This document shows positions 1 through 12,058 of a stretch of 22,500 bases of DNA, piece after piece. Under the pieces are notes generated by a model. That model did no database searches. It had not been told where the DNA came from and saw only the letters and a program-made list of their open reading frames with translations. The position numbers were made by a program, and so were the translations under genes. Each line of letters opens with the position of its first letter. The first letter of the stretch is position 1. The DNA comes from Priapulus caudatus. Taxonomy: Eukaryota; Priapulida; Priapulimorpha; Priapulimorphida; Priapulidae. The stretch is from NCBI RefSeq assembly GCF_000485595.1, contig NW_014577270.1, positions 235,510 to 258,009 of the forward strand. The letters are read 5' to 3'.

Positions 1-17
1 CGCGCACACACACACAA

Positions 18-65
<48 letters not shown>
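1..65. repeat. (CA)n/(TA)n microsatellite
   Basis: Alternating CA dinucleotides pass into a pure TA run at the left edge of the window. This is simple-sequence DNA with no coding content. Confidence 0.9.
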
Positions 66-67
<2 letters not shown>

Positions 68-740
68 TATATTTTATTATTATATTTTCATTATATTGAT
101 ATTGTCGATATTGCTGTGTCAGTTTAGCTGAGCATACGAGGTTATATACAGACATAGGCGGCGATACCTGACGCATATGTGTAATTTTATTAAGCTTCTA
201 CCGAAATCTCTCAGTGGTCAACTCAAAATAAAGGCCGCTGGATATATTTCGGCACCAGCAGCAGACAGTTAGATGCATTTTCTGATGTTGTTCCCCAAGC
301 ATTGTCACTGCGATGTATTCGCACGTGTATGCAGACTTGCTACTCTTCTACTCTGCGGCACCGCGTCAGAGCAGAGAGACGTTCTACTCACCCGAGACGA
401 AAACGTGGCGGGTGACGAAATTGACACAAATGACAACATCCCGCCCTGACTCAACATTTCGTTACTTAGCACACAGACTTACTGACCCAGACTCGGACGC
501 GTGACTATTCGACGGTTTTGCCAAGCCGTATGCAATTTGTTGATGTTTTAAAACATGACGCTGTGCGGGTACAATCTCGCGGCACAAATATACCCCATCA
601 TGTAGAATTGGTCACGGAAAGCGAGTGCGCGAATCCAAATGACACATATTTACAGTAACAGTCGAGTTACCATTACTTGAAATAAATATTGGTTGCGTCG
701 ATCTTGCAAGACAACAGGGTGACTGTCTATCTACCTATTT
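66..740. other. Unannotated intergenic DNA
   Basis: AT-rich, non-repetitive sequence. A 63-codon open frame at 313-504 has no splice context, no recognisable motif and ordinary composition, so it is not called. Nothing else is visible here. Confidence 0.5.
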
Positions 741-900
741 ATATTTCTTTCAATCCATCCGTCCATCCATTCATCTATCAATCCGTCCATCTGTCTAACG
801 TCCCGTCCGTCCCTCCAACCATTCATGTATCCATCCATCGATTTATTCATCCGTCCGTCCATCCCTCTGCCCATCAACCTATTCGTCCATCAATTCATAT
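741..900. repeat. Degenerate tetranucleotide (ATCC/GTCC) repeat
   Basis: CATC, ATCC and GTCC words recur nearly every four bases across the stretch, with substitutions. The Ser/Pro/His-rich open frame it creates is an artefact of the repeat. Confidence 0.8.
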
Positions 901-946
901 ATATATATATTATAAAATATGTGTGTATATGTGTGAGAGAAAGTGT

Positions 947-1066
947 ATGTATATCGAGAGAACGAAATAGATATTGAGAAAACGTGACTATGACTATGGG
1001 AGAGCGAGAACGAGATAGAGAGAGAAAGATATAGAGACAGAGAGACGCAGAGAGAAAATACAGAGA
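947..1066. repeat. Degenerate GA-rich tract
   Basis: The + strand is almost all purine, made of imperfect GAGA and GATA words interrupted by AAAA and TAT. It is low-complexity DNA. Confidence 0.75.
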
Positions 1067-1949
1067 TGATTAGAAACGCAACGAATCCGTGTCGCAGTCG
1101 CTTTTCATTCGTCTTTTAATTTTTCTTTAATTTGCGCGCTTTGTGTATTAGCGAGATTTCAATTGATCTGATTGTTAAATGTTTAGCAGTAGCGTATCAT
1201 TCACAAGAAATCGCTTACCGAGACAGCGCGCGCCGGTCAGCCTCAAAATTTCAAAAAAACGTATGTTTGTGAAATTCGTTTTATGTCTGTCGAATGCTCA
1301 GAAATAATTGCCTGCATTATTTCGTTGTTCCACTTACTGATCTCTAGCACAATACAAAGTTGACAAAGACGTAACTAACACATGAGGAGCCGGAGGAGAG
1401 ATGCTGCTTAGAACTTTCTATTGTGCCGGCGTGTAATTTCTGCCTAGTGGCAACATTCCCCGTGTCCTTGTTTACCCAGTTACACCTTTCGCCCAAGTTT
1501 TTCATCAGCCAAGTTTTCCATCAGCCACGCTGAGCTGTAAACTATTTGACCGCCCCCACGATGACCTACTGGTGTGTGTCCACCGCCATCAACATCCGTT
1601 GCAAAATTTACGCCTCGTAACGCGGTCACGGCACGTACGCGATGGCGACACAAGCCATCGTGTGCTGGCAGAAGAAAGTGGTTGCGTTCGCGACCTATAA
1701 CCGCAAACACGATAAAAAATAGCAGTCGGTGTGACTTCGGGACTGATGATTTTGACACAAACAGCACTGCCGATTACGTACGCTAGCTGCTGCGCCCATC
1801 ATGAAGCATTGCAAGGCAATGTAGACCGCTTCAAAGAGCGTCTACTGATAGCCGAGAGCAAAATAGATTGCAAAATGCCGCGTAACATTACAGGCGTGAA
1901 AAGTGGGGGTAAAAAGACGAGATTAAATGCATAATTATATAGCTCCTTT
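1067..1949. other. Unannotated intergenic DNA
   Basis: Mixed-composition sequence with three short overlapping open frames between 1480 and 1934. None has a credible signal peptide, domain, splice support or coding-type third-position bias. I see no gene, repeat or RNA here. Confidence 0.4.
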
Positions 1950-2056
1950 ATATATATTTATATATGTATAATTATAATAGATAGATAGATCGATAGCTAG
2001 ATAGATTGACAGGTAGAGAGAAAGAAAAAAAAAAGAGAGAGAGAGAGAGAGAGCGA
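1950..2056. repeat. (TA)n, (GATA)n and (GA)n compound microsatellite
   Basis: A TATA-rich run passes into GATA words and then into A-rich and pure GA repeats. Simple sequence only. Confidence 0.85.
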
Positions 2057-2164
2057 GATGAAAATATATGAATATAAAAATTGAAAGAGGTGTCAAATTT
2101 TCTTTTGCAAGTTTTTGAGAACATGTGTCTCTTTCTCTTTTCTTTTGATGAATGTCCATGTGTT

Positions 2165-2619
2165 TTTACGTATAATTATATATATATATATAATCCTGCT
2201 CTCTCTTTCGCTCTCTTTCGCTTTCTTTCACTATCTTGTTCCCACCTCTTTTTCTTTCTTTGTTCGTTCTTTCGCCGCGCGGTTTCTCCTTCGTCTTCTT
2301 TTCTTCATTTCTAATCGTCTCATCTCTCTTGTGTGCGCTTTCGTTCTCAGATTTCTGCCTTTTTCTTGTGCTCTTTCCTTTCTCTCTCTCCACTCTCTCT
2401 CTCTCTCTCGCCCTCTCTCTCTCTCTCGCGCGGGCGATCTCTCTCTCTCTCTCTCTCTTTCTCGCTCGCTCGCTCGCTCACTATCTTCCCCCTCACTGTC
2501 GCTCTCTCTCTCTCTCTCTGTCTCTCTGTTTCTCTCTCTCTCGCTCGCTTTCTCCCCACTTCTCTCACGCGCTTTCTCTCTCTCTCTCTCGCGCGCCGTC
2601 TCTCTCTTTCTCGCGCGCC

Positions 2620-2657
<38 letters not shown>

Positions 2658-2670
2658 CGCTCGCTCGCTT
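2165..2670. repeat. Long CT-rich low-complexity block
   Basis: About 500 bases of pyrimidine-rich + strand, mostly CTCT interrupted by CGCG and TTT. The long Ser/Leu frames on + and Arg/Glu frames on - come from the dinucleotide repeat, which has no stop codons in several frames. Repeated CTCGCGCGCCGTCTCTCT words near 2585-2630 show local duplication. Confidence 0.9.
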
Positions 2671-3400
2671 TCGCCATCAACTCTTCGCACTCATGTGTCC
2701 TGTTTTCTTGCTTTGTGCGATATCCACTCGTTTTGCTCATGCATATGGAATGTGACATGTGCCCGATACCTTGCGAACCACGAAAATATGTTTCAACTTT
2801 ATTTTCGCTGGCGTCTTTCACTTATAACCCCACGCCGCTGTTCCTATACTTTTCCATAGCAATTATTCTCACTGCTTTTATAATTCGAATTTATCCTAAC
2901 TGCTATGAATTCTAGTCATATCAATTTAAAGTTCTGTCCCCATTTTTCATGTGACGAACTTCCAATCGCGAATGTTTTTCTAGACGAAATAATAAAGGGG
3001 CAGATTTTCCCGCCTTCAGAACTTCGCGCGTTTCATGCGTATATTTTTCTTCAGAGGGCCAGACTGTGCATGCTTAGTGTGCGGGTGTGCTGGGCCATAG
3101 GTTGACAGCCCTTGTCATTCATTACGACATACCAACGGGTAAAAACCTGGCCTTAATTATCCACTTTGTCTACAACCTTTCGCCCCCGTAATTTGAACAT
3201 TGGCGAGCGAGGCGAGTGTCGCACACTAGTTTGCACTCGGGCATCGCGCCTCTGCCGCAATTATTTGGTCCCCACCTTTATGACCCACTGTCCCCTAGCC
3301 GCCGGCGAAGTTCGATGACAACTCTGGTGACGCTCTCGGCGTGCGTTCAGCGCTCAGGTGGAGCATGCAAGCTTGCGCGCTAACGCGGGTCGCATTGACA
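2671..3400. other. Upstream region of gene A
   Basis: Non-repetitive sequence whose GC content rises toward the gene A promoter. No open frame with coding character is visible. It presumably holds the cis-regulatory DNA of gene A, but I recognise no specific enhancer motif. Confidence 0.4.
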
Positions 3401-3410
3401 CCGTGGCGAG

Positions 3411-3445
3411 TATAAAACCTGATCGATGTGAAAGTGCTCACAGTA
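3411..3445 (+). promoter_or_regulatory. TATA-box core promoter of gene A
   Basis: A consensus TATAAAA box lies at 3411-3417. A CTCACAGT stretch at 3437-3444 sits about 25-30 bases downstream, where an initiator is expected. The inferred start of transcription, near 3440-3442, leads directly into a short non-coding exon with a strong donor at 3506. The spacing makes a focused, TATA-driven promoter likely, as is common for highly expressed tissue-specific genes. Confidence 0.75.
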
Positions 3446-3860
3446 CTGGTCCGAGCTCCTAGCCTGTGCGCACTTTGTGAGGATACGAAAGGATTACTAA
3501 CAAAGGTAAGTGAAAGCGTCGACTGACTGCATTCGAGGAGGTAGCATTGGCGTGGGATTGTGTAGGCATACGACGAGCATTTCCTGATTTTATCGCGTAG
3601 TCGTGCCGGTGTTTTGCTTATTCACGTTTTTGAAATGTGACGCTTTACTTCAATTCTGTGTGAAACTGTTTCACAATCGAAAGATATCGCGTGTTTACTT
3701 CTTCATTGTCTATCTAACTTAACCCTCACGTTGTTAACTTGTTATTAAGAATTACACACAAAAACCTGAAAACTCGGCAAGCTTTTATTACTAGAGATAA
3801 CTGAATGCGACTGTGTGAGCATTGAAGCTTACTAATTTGAAGTCTTTCTTTTGCAGGACA
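3441..3860 (+). other. Gene A 5' UTR exon and first intron
   Basis: Non-coding exon 1 runs from about 3441 to 3505 and ends in CAAAG followed by the donor GTAAGT (3506-3511). The 351-base intron 1 ends at the acceptor TTCTTTTGCAG (to 3856). Exon 2 opens with GACA and then the ATG at 3861. The transcript start is inferred; both splice sites match consensus well. Confidence 0.7.
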
Positions 3861-5769
3861 ATGAATATCATCATTACTATAGCGGCGGCTATATGCCTGG
3901 TAAGTCTACAGCAGCGAACCTGTCTCGCATCTAACACATGTACCGCATCTTACTATGTGATCACGCAAGCATCTATACCTATACACCTATACTCTCTACA
4001 ATCTATACACTCTAGACACGCATACACCTACACACCTATACTCTCTACATTCTAGACACCTGTACCTAAATATACACCTATACTCTATACACCTATACTC
4101 TATACAATTTAGACACGTATACACCTCTACGCCAACACTTTATACATTCTAGACACCTGTACCTAAAGATACACTTATACTCTATACACCTATACGCCAA
4201 CACTCTATACAATCTAGACACATGCACACCTATACACGAATACATACTCTATAAGGGTCATGATACGACACTGGTTTAACGCTATGACCGTACAGTAGCT
4301 CGTCCTCTGTTACATCGTTTCGTATGTAGGCCTGTCACGGTGTAAGTAGTTATTTACCCGTGCACACTCGGTGACACCCCCACCCCCGGACAGTCAAGCC
4401 AGTGGTTTAACGCTACGCGGTACGTAGGGTCGGCGTGGCTGTCCCAAACAAGCTCTATCAGTTCCCAGTTGACGTTGACAAACGTTCTTTGGTTTTATTA
4501 GTTCACTAAGTTCGTTAGCGATCGAGTCGGTCTATCGCGGGCCGTGACTCGATTTGCTCGCGTGCTCTAAATTCGTTCCGACACGACAGTTGATGTGTAT
4601 TCTAGTATTCAGGACGGTCAGATGACTGTACGGTATCGTATAATAACTGTTTAATGGTCTCCGTGTCACGTCATTGTGTGACAGCTCGGCAAAGATTGCT
4701 CGTTTTAAACACTGATACTGCCATCTCTTATGTTTAGATAGAATAAGGCCCCAAGTACGAAACCGCACTGAGAATATAAGCGCTGTAGTATACATCGTTT
4801 GGCATAGCTGTGCGGTGTGTTTTTTGGCTAGTCAGTGACGCATCCTCTTGTGGTTTTGCAGGCTGCTTACGTACAAGCTTCAGCGCCTTCCTACTACTCT
4901 CCTGGCTACTACCCAAACCTGGGAAACGCTCACTCGAACACCTACGGTAACAAAGGATACGGAGACAATTACGGAAAGCATTACGGTGGCGCGTACAAGA
5001 AGGGATACGACAAGTACGGAAAACTGTACGGCCATGATGGATACCAGCAGAACAACCACTACAAGAGCAACTTCGGATACATGTAAGTGTCTTTCAGTTC
5101 TTGAATCTCCAGTAGAAATAAAGAAGGCTGCGTGGGATTGGAGGAACGCTATGGTAAATCTAAGGTGTAACCAAGGCCATTGGTCGTGAGTTTCACCAAT
5201 TTCTGTCCGCGTGTTTTCGCGTGTACAATAGCGAGAACGAGTGAGATAGAATGAGGGGTGGGGGAAGCAAAAGAGGGACGCGGCGGTAAACGAGAGACAC
5301 GCGAGCAAACATTACCCAGCGATTTCTTTCTTTTAGAAACAAGGGACTGTACGATAACCACAACTACATTAACAACAAGAAAGTCTACAACAAGGGCAAA
5401 CGCTACGGCTACAAGGACGGATTCTCCTATTACAAGCCGCACGCCACGTACGCTTACGGAAACTACAACCCCTACTACCCTACTCTCGGAGGAGGAGGCC
5501 ATGGAGGCGGTGGATACGGAGGAGGAGGCCATGGAGGCGGTGGATACGGAGGAGGACATGGAGGCGGTGGATACGGAGGTGGTGGTTACGGAGGCGGCGG
5601 ATACGGAGGCGGTGGATACGGAGGCGGTGGTTACGGAGGCGGTGGTTACGGAGGCGGTGGTTACGGAGGCGGTGGTTACGGAGGCGGCGGATACGGAGGA
5701 GGAGGATATGGGGGAGGAGGATATGGGGGAGGAGGATACGGAGGAGGAGGACGAGGAGGCGGATATTGA
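3861..5769 (+). CDS. Gene A: secreted Gly/Tyr-rich structural protein with GGGGY repeats (spliced)
   Basis: Coding exons are 3861-3899, 4862-5082 and 5337-5769 (phase-0 and phase-2 introns, all GT-AG), giving 230 residues. Residues 1 to about 20 form a signal peptide (MNIIITIAAAICLAAYVQA, cleavage likely before SAPSYY). Residues 21-105 are rich in Tyr, Gly, Lys, Asn and His. Residues 106-121 are the motif shared with genes B and C (KGKRYGY...SYYKP). From residue 138 to the end come about 15 GGGGY units, the first three interleaved with GGGGH or GGGH, ending GGGGRGGGY. There is no cysteine after the signal peptide. The last coding exon has no in-frame ATG, so its long neighbouring Glu/Ala/Val-rich frame is a shadow. 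The protein resembles shematrin-like or cuticle-type glycine-rich matrix proteins in composition only. A role in an extracellular tyrosine-crosslinked material is inference; the family is not recognised. Confidence 0.88.
3960..4260 (+). repeat. Intronic minisatellite in gene A intron 2
   Basis: Words such as CACCTATACTCTATACA and TCTAGACACCTGTACCTAAA recur with a higher-order period of roughly 95-100 bases, about two and a half copies. The block lies inside the 962-base intron 2 (3900-4861). The rest of that intron has no other feature apart from a short imperfect duplication of GGTTTAACGCTA near 4273 and 4404. Confidence 0.75.
5083..5336 (+). other. Gene A intron 3
   Basis: Donor GTAAGT at 5083, acceptor TTTCTTTTAG to 5336, phase 2, 254 bases. 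If retained, the donor itself makes an in-frame stop (ATG TAA at 5081-5086), so the unspliced product would end after 87 residues and lack both the shared motif and the glycine repeats. Gene B has no intron at the equivalent place. Confidence 0.8.
5473..5766 (+). repeat. 15-bp tandem repeat encoding GGGGY
   Basis: In-frame GGA-GGC-GGT-GGT-TAC type units are repeated about 15 times. Glycine codons vary (GGA, GGC, GGT, GGG) by sub-block while the tyrosine is kept, consistent with expansion by slippage or unequal exchange under selection on the protein. Confidence 0.9.
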
Positions 5770-6460
5770 AGAGGAGGATATGGGCATTAGCCTTACGCAT
5801 GTCTATAAGGCGCACGTGTGATATTCAGCCTTCGTTCTCTCGCTGGGATAATCATCTTCAGCATAAACCTTTGTCGTCGAATTTTGCCCTAGGAGTAGGA
5901 GACACACGTGGATGTAGGGGGCTGGCGGCTTAATCGCCAACGCTTGCCCTGCTGTACTAAAACTACTGTCTGTCGTGTCAGAGCGCTAGCTAGCTTTAAA
6001 CGCTTCCTCATACCGCATTGCAGAGGGTCCCTGTACGCTAATCATAACGATGTTCATTAATATTTATCTACTTTTCATTACCATAACATAGACATACTTC
6101 TTGTTATTATTAACATTTGTTGTTGAAGGCACACTTAACCTCCGTACGACATTGAGTAATATCTATGGGCCTGTCTTGCGCTCAATATTCCACTTTATCT
6201 CATTTTCTGATAGCGATGAATGGAAACAGGTTGACTGTTGCATTGTTTGTATATAATTCTTGTTAAAATATACATTGTTATTTAAAAATATGCATTTTGT
6301 TTTATTTTGCCAAATATGTTCTACTTACTTGCATTACTAAGTGCGGCACTTCGTGTGAATTGAGGCATCAACAATACACGTCACATCAGTATTAGCTATC
6401 CAAAATCTCCTCTCCTTTTGCACTAATTTTAAGCGTTTTTAATGCGTCACACAATTATGA
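5770..6460 (+). other. Gene A 3' UTR and downstream DNA
   Basis: There is no coding signal after the gene A stop. No canonical AATAAA lies close by. The nearest plausible 3' end is an AATATA at 6267-6272 followed by a TTTTGTTTTATTTTG-like tract near 6296-6310; the first canonical AATAAA is at 6878-6883. The real 3' end is undetermined. Confidence 0.35.
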
Positions 6461-6466
6461 TAAAAC

Positions 6467-6546
6467 TATACTCACACATTTAGGATATACTTCCACACAA
6501 TTAGAATATACTCTCATACAATTAGGATATACTGTCATATAATTCC
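6467..6546. repeat. About 21-bp tandem repeat, four copies
   Basis: Four imperfect copies of a TATACTCTCATACAATTAGG-like unit in AT-rich DNA. Copies differ by substitutions and a 1-2 base length change. Confidence 0.75.
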
Positions 6547-6650
6547 GTAACTTAGCTACGATCTTAACAAGGCATTCGCTGTTTTCTCACGTTATTTCTT
6601 GTTCGCAGAGCGTACTATAAATATTTTATTGGTTCTTTGTAATTCACCAG

Positions 6651-7556
6651 AGGCCCGTTGTCAGAAACAATATTAGTCTTAACATTAGTCTTAACATTAA
6701 CTTCCACTTGTAAACCGTTGACAGAAACATCGCAAAGTTACGAGAATGAAAAATCCTCGAAAATATCCTCTTAACATTACGAGAGTCCAGACCCTCTCGT
6801 AACTTTAATATTAAGATGAAAATAACACATTTACACTACGAATTACAATTATAGTGATATTATATTTTATAATAATGAATAAAATGTGTGTTTTTCGTCA
6901 AAATCATTAATTATCTACCGATCATAAAACAAAGCAAAACATTTACAAATGGTGTATGGCATTTGTTCTCTTGTTTAAACTACTTTGCCACTTGCCACGA
7001 TTCTCGCGTCTCGCGTTACAGTGTGAGAATTTGTCTTGTTGTGCAGAATAAATTCATGACCACGTCGTTTTTCATCAAATATTATTTATATGTGGTTAGC
7101 CATCATAATATGCATAAATTACTGTGATGTACAATGAATATGTATGAATTTGAATTTTGTGATCGATTCTCATCCAATCAGCAGCCTTGTGACATGAAAT
7201 TATGAAGTTCCTGTTATCGTGAGTTTGCTCGTAGCTACGATGTGTTTCTGTCAACGCTACTCTCGTAACATTAACATTAGTCGTAAGTGTTATCGTAGCA
7301 TTAAAGTGTGTATTGCGAGTTTTTTGGCTCAGAAAAACGAAGTATAGCTGAATATAGTCTCACCTGACAATGGAAATATCACTGATTATACCAACATTCA
7401 AAACACCAAGATTTTATGCAGTTATAGCATAGAAAAATTGATTTGACCACATCATACCAGCAATAAATTTTATCGTGTCCCGACTCTCAAAAATTACAAA
7501 TGGTGTCTCAAACAAGTGAGCATTAGCATTAACTTTACGATGTTTCTGACAACGGC
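6651..7556. mobile_element. Degenerate terminal-inverted-repeat element (MITE-like)
   Basis: The left end carries CCGTTGTCAGAAACA (about 6654-6669), and the right end carries its inverse, TGTTTCTGACAACGG (about 7541-7555), followed by runs of C. Internal inverted copies occur near 6715-6745 (GTTGACAGAAACATCG) and 7237-7257. CATTA and TAACATTA words recur near both ends. No clear target-site duplication and no transposase frame are visible. The interior (including a 79-codon AT-rich frame) is non-coding. It looks like an old non-autonomous DNA transposon or a nest of related copies. Confidence 0.55.
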
Positions 7557-8637
7557 CCCCTGACTTTGTGCCGTCAAATAAAAAAAGTCTAATGAACGGT
7601 CTCTTGCGTCTATCGAAATATGCTGGCTATTCAAGGTCTGCCCAATAGTTTCACTGCAAATTTCTTGCTTATACTGAGATGATAAACTCCTGGTATTAAT
7701 GTATATTAAAATATTATTCAATGATACAAATATTCACGACAGCACACAACACAAATACATTCGCGCTTCCCTCACTCGTTATAAAATTTATGTTAAGCAA
7801 TACATGCAGGACTCGATTCTAATAAGCGATATTCGTTAATCAAAGTTCGATATCTATGAGTAATAGGTGTATCTTCGAATAAAAGAAGAGAAAATTGACC
7901 CTTATCCAGTGCTACGCGATAATGCGGTATAGGCTACATAGGCATATAGTATAAAAAAGTATACAATAAGATTGTTCTATATTTGACGAAATAGGAGTAT
8001 ATTACAGTAATTCGACTATAAAACAAACAGATTTCTGAGCAATAACAGAATATGCCTATTTTCAGGCTTTCATGCAGCGTCAGTTCGGCTAGTTCAGTGT
8101 AGACACTTTGATGTGCGTTTAAAATTGAGAAATACGTAATTTAGTAAACACAATCAGGATGAAAGAATTAAGAGTTAATATTTACGAGACGGTGACATAC
8201 TATCCTTCGAGTCGGGGTTGTCCTATAGCTGTGTCATCAAAGATATTTCGCCGAAATTTAAATTGTTTTTCTCGTGAATTTCATGTGATTATTCTGGCTG
8301 TATTTTATCTGGAACGAATTTATGGAAGTTACTACACTTGCGCTTGGCGTTTATCACGGATGAATAACTCAGAGCAAGCGCATTTACCTGCACTGGCTGC
8401 GGTCTCATTTTCACAGTGGTACGTAAAGCGGCTTTTGTGATATTACCTATCGATAGATGGCGCTAGTCCTAGTAATCCTCGGTTTCTGCTACTGAGCTGT
8501 ATATAATATAACATATAGTATATAAACACTATTATACAAAATATAACAACATCCTTATATACAAATTATATTCTATTATTACATTATATCTGCTCAATTA
8601 TTTTTGCCAGCTCAGACACTGTAGCCACGGGCACTTT
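7557..8637. other. Unannotated AT-rich intergenic DNA
   Basis: AT-rich, non-repetitive sequence. A 93-codon open frame at 8159-8440 has AT-rich codons, no homology I recognise and no splice context, so it is not called a gene. The only motif worth noting is a CTCF-like core at 8455-8463, listed separately. Confidence 0.4.
8450..8464 (+). promoter_or_regulatory. CTCF-like motif (core AGATGGCGC)
   Basis: TAGATGGCGCT on the + strand matches the 3' half of the conserved bilaterian CTCF motif (CCASYAGRKGGCRS). The 5' half is poorer, so this is a partial match. A full match in the opposite orientation lies at 20731-20745. Confidence 0.35.
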
Positions 8638-8706
8638 ATTATTATTCTAACTATTATTATTATTACTATTATTATTATTAATAATAATAATAATAATAAT
8701 AATAAA
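8638..8706. repeat. (TTA)n/(AAT)n palindromic trinucleotide repeat
   Basis: A run of ATT units switches to AAT units near 8680, so the two halves are complementary and could form a hairpin. Confidence 0.85.
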
Positions 8707-8898
8707 TGCATATTAGTAAGTGTTGATAGCGATTAGAAATAGTTGCTCATATACATGTGCTCCATGATGTGCTCCGCGCATGTTTAAGGGCGATATTACC
8801 GTTTAGATGGTTTAGGTTACACTGTAAAGAACGTGAGTCGTATGATTGCTTAATTTGATAATGATAACTGGAATCATTAGAAGGCGGTAATCAAGCAT

Positions 8899-8989
8899 GC
8901 ACACACACCCACACACACACCCACACACACACGGGGCACACACACACACACACACGACACCACACAAACACACACCACCACACACACAC

Positions 8990-9027
<38 letters not shown>

Positions 9028-9242
9028 ACAGCACATACACAACAACACACACACACCACACAACACACACACACGACACACACACAGCACATACACACAC
9101 ACACACACACAGCACACCCACACAAACAACAAACACACACACACACCACACAGCACACACATACACACACACACACACACACATTATATATGTATACGTG
9201 CACACACGCGCGCACACACACGCATGCGCACGCGCACGCGCT
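8899..9242. repeat. CA-rich block grading into CG alternation
   Basis: Imperfect CACACA with CCAC and AACA interruptions runs to about 9182. A TATATGTATACGTG bridge follows, then CACACGCGCGCACACACGCATGCGCACGCGCACGCGC. The long Thr/His and Cys/Val frames are repeat artefacts. Extended purine-pyrimidine alternation is compatible with left-handed DNA. Confidence 0.9.
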
Positions 9243-10470
9243 TGTTTCATCATTTGAATAACAACGCTCGACTCAAAATTTATAGCTTGTCTAAACTTAA
9301 TTTCTACGCATTTGTTTGATATGCTACGGTGCTTTATGCTGATGTTATTTAACCATTCTAGCTGAATTTTTAAGAAGTCTTTTCCATATACACGTGCGTC
9401 ATGATTTAAATACAAAGGCTTATCTGGTTTATTTTAAATTTTTATTTACAATGCACGAGTTCAATACTAGAATTTAAATCGCCCTGCGCTATGCTAGCAC
9501 CTTCAAATATCACTTAGCTGACTGAACCTCCTCTCTGTGGAGAGTTTGCTCAAAGATACACGTTAGCCAGAAAAATGAAAAATAAATAGATCACTTTACT
9601 ATCGTTTTACTTCCCTGCCCTAGGGCATAGAGTGATTTTCAATCCAGTATGGCTGCTGTTGCGTAGCTCCTGAAGTGACGCAGCTTGGGTAGATGAAACC
9701 ATCATCGCAACTTAGAGTTTATGGTCAATAGTGACGCGGCCGGTGCTGCAGACTACGTAAGCATATTCGCATTCGTAAAGCACGCACGCACTCACACATA
9801 CAGACGTGACACCCACGCACACGCGCAAACGTACAGTTACCAGCTTGACACGGTCATGCGTGTGATGTTGCGTAGCGTTTCATTGCTATGCGGTGTCACG
9901 CAGCACTAGAGTAACAGTAACCAACCAATGATGGCCACAGTAACCTCATAACGGAGAACAATTGACAATACCCGCCGATGTTGTCCACCTACCGCACGTT
10001 AGAGAAAAAATACACACCTATAATAGAATGGCAACTGTGTAACGATGACGCTGTATAACTTATTGCTGATCTATTGTTTTATGTTGTTGTTCTTGTTATC
10101 ATTCATTACATCTATGTAATGACATCTATGTAATGTCTGTAGTTTTACAATTACAAAGAGCTTACCAATTATTTATTTATTTTGGTTACTAACACCTAGA
10201 CTTGTAAACTACGTACTTTCTAAAAATTATTTTAATTATAATTAAGTATAAAAGTTTAATTTTTAATTAATAATAATTTAATAACATTCAAATATATCTA
10301 CGCTCTACGATCACACAGAAAACAAATTACGTATTCATGACTGAGTTCCTAATTCCGATCAACTTACGTAGGGTGTTTTGTAACCAGTTTTGTTCGTAAA
10401 TCTTATACTTCCTGTACATGAATCAGCTGTAACTAATTTCCTGCACTATATTGATAGAAACTGGTAATAA
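9243..10470. other. Unannotated intergenic DNA
   Basis: Mostly AT-rich and non-repetitive, with a short CA-rich patch near 9780-9830 and an imperfect direct repeat of ACATCTATGTAATG near 10108-10136. The open frame at 9721-9909 shows no domain or splice context. I see no supportable gene. Confidence 0.4.
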
Positions 10471-10555
10471 GAGAGAACGAGAGAGGGCAAAGAGAGCGAG
10501 CGAGGGAGAGAGAGGAGGAAAATGAGAGAATGGGTGCGGCCCACGAGAAAGAGAG
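10471..10555. repeat. Degenerate GA-rich tract
   Basis: Imperfect GAGA words with GCGA and GGAA interruptions on the + strand. Confidence 0.75.
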
Positions 10556-10584
10556 AACGTTAATGCACACACAGATATATATAA

Positions 10585-10635
10585 TATCAGGAGTAAGATA
10601 ATATAGGATAATCCTATATTATCTTACTCCTGATA
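10585..10635. repeat. Perfect 25-bp-arm palindrome
   Basis: Bases 10585-10609 are the exact reverse complement of 10611-10635, with a single A between them. Each arm, read inward, begins TATCAGGAGTAAGATAATAT. A related palindrome with the same CAGGAGT-type start lies at 11284-11323. Confidence 0.9.
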
Positions 10636-10644
10636 ATATTATAC

Positions 10645-10688
10645 AAACACACGCACGCGCGCGCGCGCACACACACACACGCACAGAG

Positions 10689-10730
<42 letters not shown>
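10645..10730. repeat. (CA)(CG)(GA) compound microsatellite
   Basis: CACACG passes into a CGCGCG run, then CACACA, then about 20 GA units. It lies next to the palindrome at 10585. Confidence 0.9.

Positions 10731-12058
<1,328 letters not shown>

Noticed and set aside
2115-2915. 266-codon open frame (Ser/Leu/Phe-rich) and overlapping Arg/Glu frames on the other strand
   Set aside because: They lie on a CT dinucleotide block that lacks stops in several frames. There is no signal peptide plus domain, and no non-repeat coding sequence.
5149-5821. Long overlapping + and - frames across the end of gene A (Glu/Ala/Val-rich; Ser/Val-rich; Arg/Leu-rich)
   Set aside because: They are shadows of the 15-bp GGGGY repeat. 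The spliced frame has a signal peptide, consensus splice sites and a motif shared with genes B and C.
8159-8440. 93-codon AT-rich open frame
   Set aside because: No signal peptide, domain, splice sites or codon bias; its length is not unusual by chance in this much sequence.
9000-9180. Short-repeat array considered as CRISPR-like
   Set aside because: It is a dinucleotide microsatellite without unique spacers, in a eukaryotic genome.
8891-9415. Cys/Val-rich and Thr/His-rich frames over CA repeats (also at 11635-12235 and 13418-13662)
   Set aside because: Pure dinucleotide-repeat translations without any non-repeat coding support.
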